In this document: one piece after another, positions 6,580 to 7,810 of the stretch
Layout: each line of letters begins with the position of its first letter
Numbering within the stretch: position 1 is the stretch's first letter
Source of the DNA: an uncultured Collinsella sp.
Lineage (GTDB): Bacteria > Actinomycetota > Coriobacteriia > Coriobacteriales > Coriobacteriaceae
Assembly: GCA_902475475.1 (NCBI GenBank)
Contig: CABRZY010000078.1
Span: 1 to 7,810 of the forward strand
Length of the DNA stretch: 7,810 nucleotides
Direction of reading: 5' to 3'
The notes under the pieces: model-generated
What the model was told of the DNA's origin: nothing
Seen by the model: only the letters and a program-made list of their open reading frames with translations
Databases searched by the model: none
Position numbers and translations under genes: made by a program

Positions 6580-7572
6580 ATGACTACTCAGGAACAGGTT
6601 AAGGATGTCGTCTCCCAGGTTTTGGCTGACAAGGCAGACAAGGGCGGCATCAAGCGCGTCGTGTGGATTGGCGCTGGCGGATCCAACGGCGGCAACTATC
6701 CTGCCCAGTACTTTATGGAGCACGAGGCCACGCAGGTCGTGAGCTCCAGCTACACCAGCAACGAGTTCGTGCACGCCACCCCGGCCTACGTCAACGAGAA
6801 CACCCTGGCCGTCGTCGTGTCCATGCGCGGCACCAAGGAGACCATCGTTGCCGCCCAGGTCGCCAAGGACCACGGCGCCAGCACCATCGCCATCTATGTT
6901 GACGAGTCCGGCCTCACCGAGGTCTGCGACTACAAGATCCAGTACGACAGCCTGGCCGTCGACGAGTCCTGCATGGGCCGCACCAACTCCGCCGTCGTGA
7001 CCATGATCGCCATGGAGCTTACGCAGCAGACCGAGGGCTATGCCGAGTACGAGACCGCTATGGCCGCGTTCGACTTGGTCGACCCCATCTATCGCAAAGC
7101 CGTCGGGTACACCCGTCCGCTTGCTGCCAAGTGGGCCGAGCAGAACGCCGACAAGCCCTGCATCAACGTCATGGCTCAGGGTCCGCTCTTTGGTGCCGCC
7201 TACGTCTTTAGCATCTGCAACGTGCAGGAGATGCTGCAGATCGACTCCTGCACCATCAACACCTGCGACTTCTTCCACGGCCCCTTCGAGATCCTGGACA
7301 AGCGTACCTCGCTGTTCCAGCTCATCAGCGTCGGCCGCAGCCGCTGCAACGACGAGCGCGGCATCCGCTTCGTCAACCAGTACGGTGGCGAGCGCGTCTA
7401 TCAGCTTGACGCCAAGGAGCTCGGCCTCAACGACATCAAGGACAGCGTGAGCGAGTACTTCAACCACTTGATCTTTGCCCCGATCCTCAACAACGTGTAC
7501 ATGCGCGCGCTCTCTACCGTCACCCACAAGGACTACATGACGCGCCGCTACATGTGGAAGCTGGATTATTAG
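6580..7572 (+). CDS. SIS-domain sugar-phosphate protein, FrlB/FraB-like deglycase
   Basis: This 330-residue protein has two sugar isomerase (SIS) domains, as in the GlmS isomerase half and in deglycases that split phosphorylated Amadori compounds into a sugar phosphate and an amine. Seen: IGAGGSNGG (30-38) and SMRGTKET (81-88), the phosphosugar-binding loops of SIS domain 1; MAQGPLFGAAY (198-208), opening SIS domain 2; FFHGPFEI (231-238), matching FRHGPLEI of E. coli FrlB; and C-terminal RRYMWKLDY, like the FrlB ending. E217 and H233 are 16 residues apart, the same spacing as the catalytic Glu and His I recall for Salmonella FraB (E214/H230). Start ATG 6580 follows GAAGAAAGG (6561-6569). Codon use is strongly biased to C-ending codons, suggesting high expression when induced. 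The divergent GntR gene is the likely regulator. No kinase or transporter is in the window. It could instead act on another phosphosugar; deglycase is the best guess. Confidence 0.85.
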   Translation: MTTQEQVKDVVSQVLADKADKGGIKRVVWIGAGGSNGGNYPAQYFMEHEATQVVSSSYTSNEFVHATPAYVNENTLAVVVSMRGTKETIVAAQVAKDHGASTIAIYVDESGLTEVCDYKIQYDSLAVDESCMGRTNSAVVTMIAMELTQQTEGYAEYETAMAAFDLVDPIYRKAVGYTRPLAAKWAEQNADKPCINVMAQGPLFGAAYVFSICNVQEMLQIDSCTINTCDFFHGPFEILDKRTSLFQLISVGRSRCNDERGIRFVNQYGGERVYQLDAKELGLNDIKDSVSEYFNHLIFAPILNNVYMRALSTVTHKDYMTRRYMWKLDY

Positions 7573-7599
7573 TTACGGCGTTTTACCAAACGCCGTAAC
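7572..7599 (+). terminator. Perfect 12-bp hairpin right after the SIS gene
   Basis: GTTACGGCGTTT (7572-7583) pairs perfectly with AAACGCCGTAAC (7588-7599) around a TACC loop. It starts on the last base of the stop codon. No T-run follows, and element B begins at once. It may act as an mRNA 3'-end protector or weak terminator, perhaps stabilising the SIS transcript. Hairpin certain, role uncertain. Confidence 0.55.
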
Positions 7600-7722
7600 G
7601 GCTCGACGCTGCAAGCCCGCCAGAGCGGCAATCTGCCTTTCAACTTCGGCGGCATGACCAGAAGGTCAATGCTGCCTCGTTTCAAGGCACCTTGCTCGCT
7701 CTGGCGGGCTTTCGCTCATATG
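7599..7722 (+). repeat. Structured repeat element B, copy 2 of 2
   Basis: This has the same architecture as element A at 2817-2940. The 5' flank CGGCTCGACGCTGCAA (7599-7614) differs by one base from A. The stem 7613-7627 pairs perfectly with 7697-7711 (15 bp), followed by a single bulged T7696, then GCAA (7628-7631) with TTGC (7692-7695). The internal loop is again TC/CC. The inner stem TGCCTT/AAGGCA (7634-7639/7684-7689) is perfect. The tip hairpin is TGACC-AGAA-GGTCA (7655-7668), extendable by GGCA/TGCC (7651-7654/7673-7676). The 3' flank is TTTCGCTCA (7710-7718), then TATG. Arm lengths equal those of A (19 and 20 nt including the bulge), yet most stem bases differ and pair by compensation. 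Same orientation as A and again downstream of a gene. Function unknown. Confidence 0.8.
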
Positions 7723-7749
7723 ACCCAATCCGCTGTCAAGAGCCACAAT

Positions 7750-7785
7750 GGCCCCGCCGACCGCTTGCAATCGGTCGGCGGGGCC
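7750..7785. terminator. Perfect 14-bp GC-rich hairpin near the right edge
   Basis: GGCCCCGCCGACCG (7750-7763) pairs perfectly with CGGTCGGCGGGGCC (7772-7785) around the loop CTTGCAAT. There is no T-run on either side (tgccgttg to the right). It could terminate transcription in either direction only weakly, or be a REP-like palindrome. Apart from this hairpin and element B, no gene or recognisable site is visible in 7573-7810. Confidence 0.5.
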
Positions 7786-7810
7786 TGCCGTTGAACCCGT
7801 CCCGGTCCGC

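Noticed and set aside
6553..7527. Minus-strand open frame of 324 codons opposite the SIS gene
   Set aside because: Its Val/Asp/Gly/Leu-rich composition mirrors the biased codons of the SIS gene. The plus strand carries clear SIS motifs.
1..7810. CRISPR array, tRNA, rRNA, transposase gene or prophage
   Set aside because: No regularly spaced repeats, cloverleaf, rRNA segment or integrase/transposase motif was seen on either strand.

Overview
The window is GC-rich (about 60%) with tightly packed bacterial genes. The protein set, codon choice and gut-type sugar-amine metabolism suggest an actinobacterium of the Coriobacteriia, most likely a Collinsella. This is an inference from protein flavour and composition; no rRNA or other marker is present to prove it.

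Layout. (1) Positions 1-2816 hold the last ~938 codons of mfd, the transcription-repair coupling factor, cut by the left edge. (2) One base after the mfd stop lies a ~120-nt structured repeat, element A (2817-2940). (3) A two-gene operon follows: a PAP2-family membrane phosphatase (3028-3924) and, 12 nt later, a PLP-dependent threonine aldolase-type lyase (3937-4962). It ends at a clear intrinsic terminator (4981-5023). (4) A phosphinothricin-type GNAT N-acetyltransferase (5040-5630) starts only 16 nt after that terminator and runs convergently into (5) a GntR/UTRA repressor on the minus strand (5652-6374). (6) An AT-rich 205-bp divergent control region (6375-6579) carries repeated TTGTATGC boxes. 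It separates the repressor from (7) a SIS-domain protein resembling FrlB/FraB sugar-amine deglycases (6580-7572). (8) The right end (7573-7810) has no gene but holds three strong foldback structures: a perfect 12-bp hairpin, element B (a second copy of element A), and a perfect 14-bp hairpin.

How the parts work together. The GntR regulator and the divergent SIS protein look like a substrate-induced catabolic module for an Amadori-type compound such as fructoselysine phosphate. The matching transporter and kinase are not in the window. The other genes are unrelated housekeeping or detoxification functions that share only strand and spacing.

The most interesting signal is the element A/B pair. 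Both copies lie on the plus strand, just after a gene. They share near-identical flanks and inner boxes (CGGSTCGACGCTGCAA, GGCAATCTG, CACCTTGC, TTTCGCTCA). Their long stems differ in sequence, but seven base pairs in the main stem changed on both sides so that pairing is kept. This is direct evidence that the fold itself is conserved. I do not recognise the element as a known RNA or repeat family.
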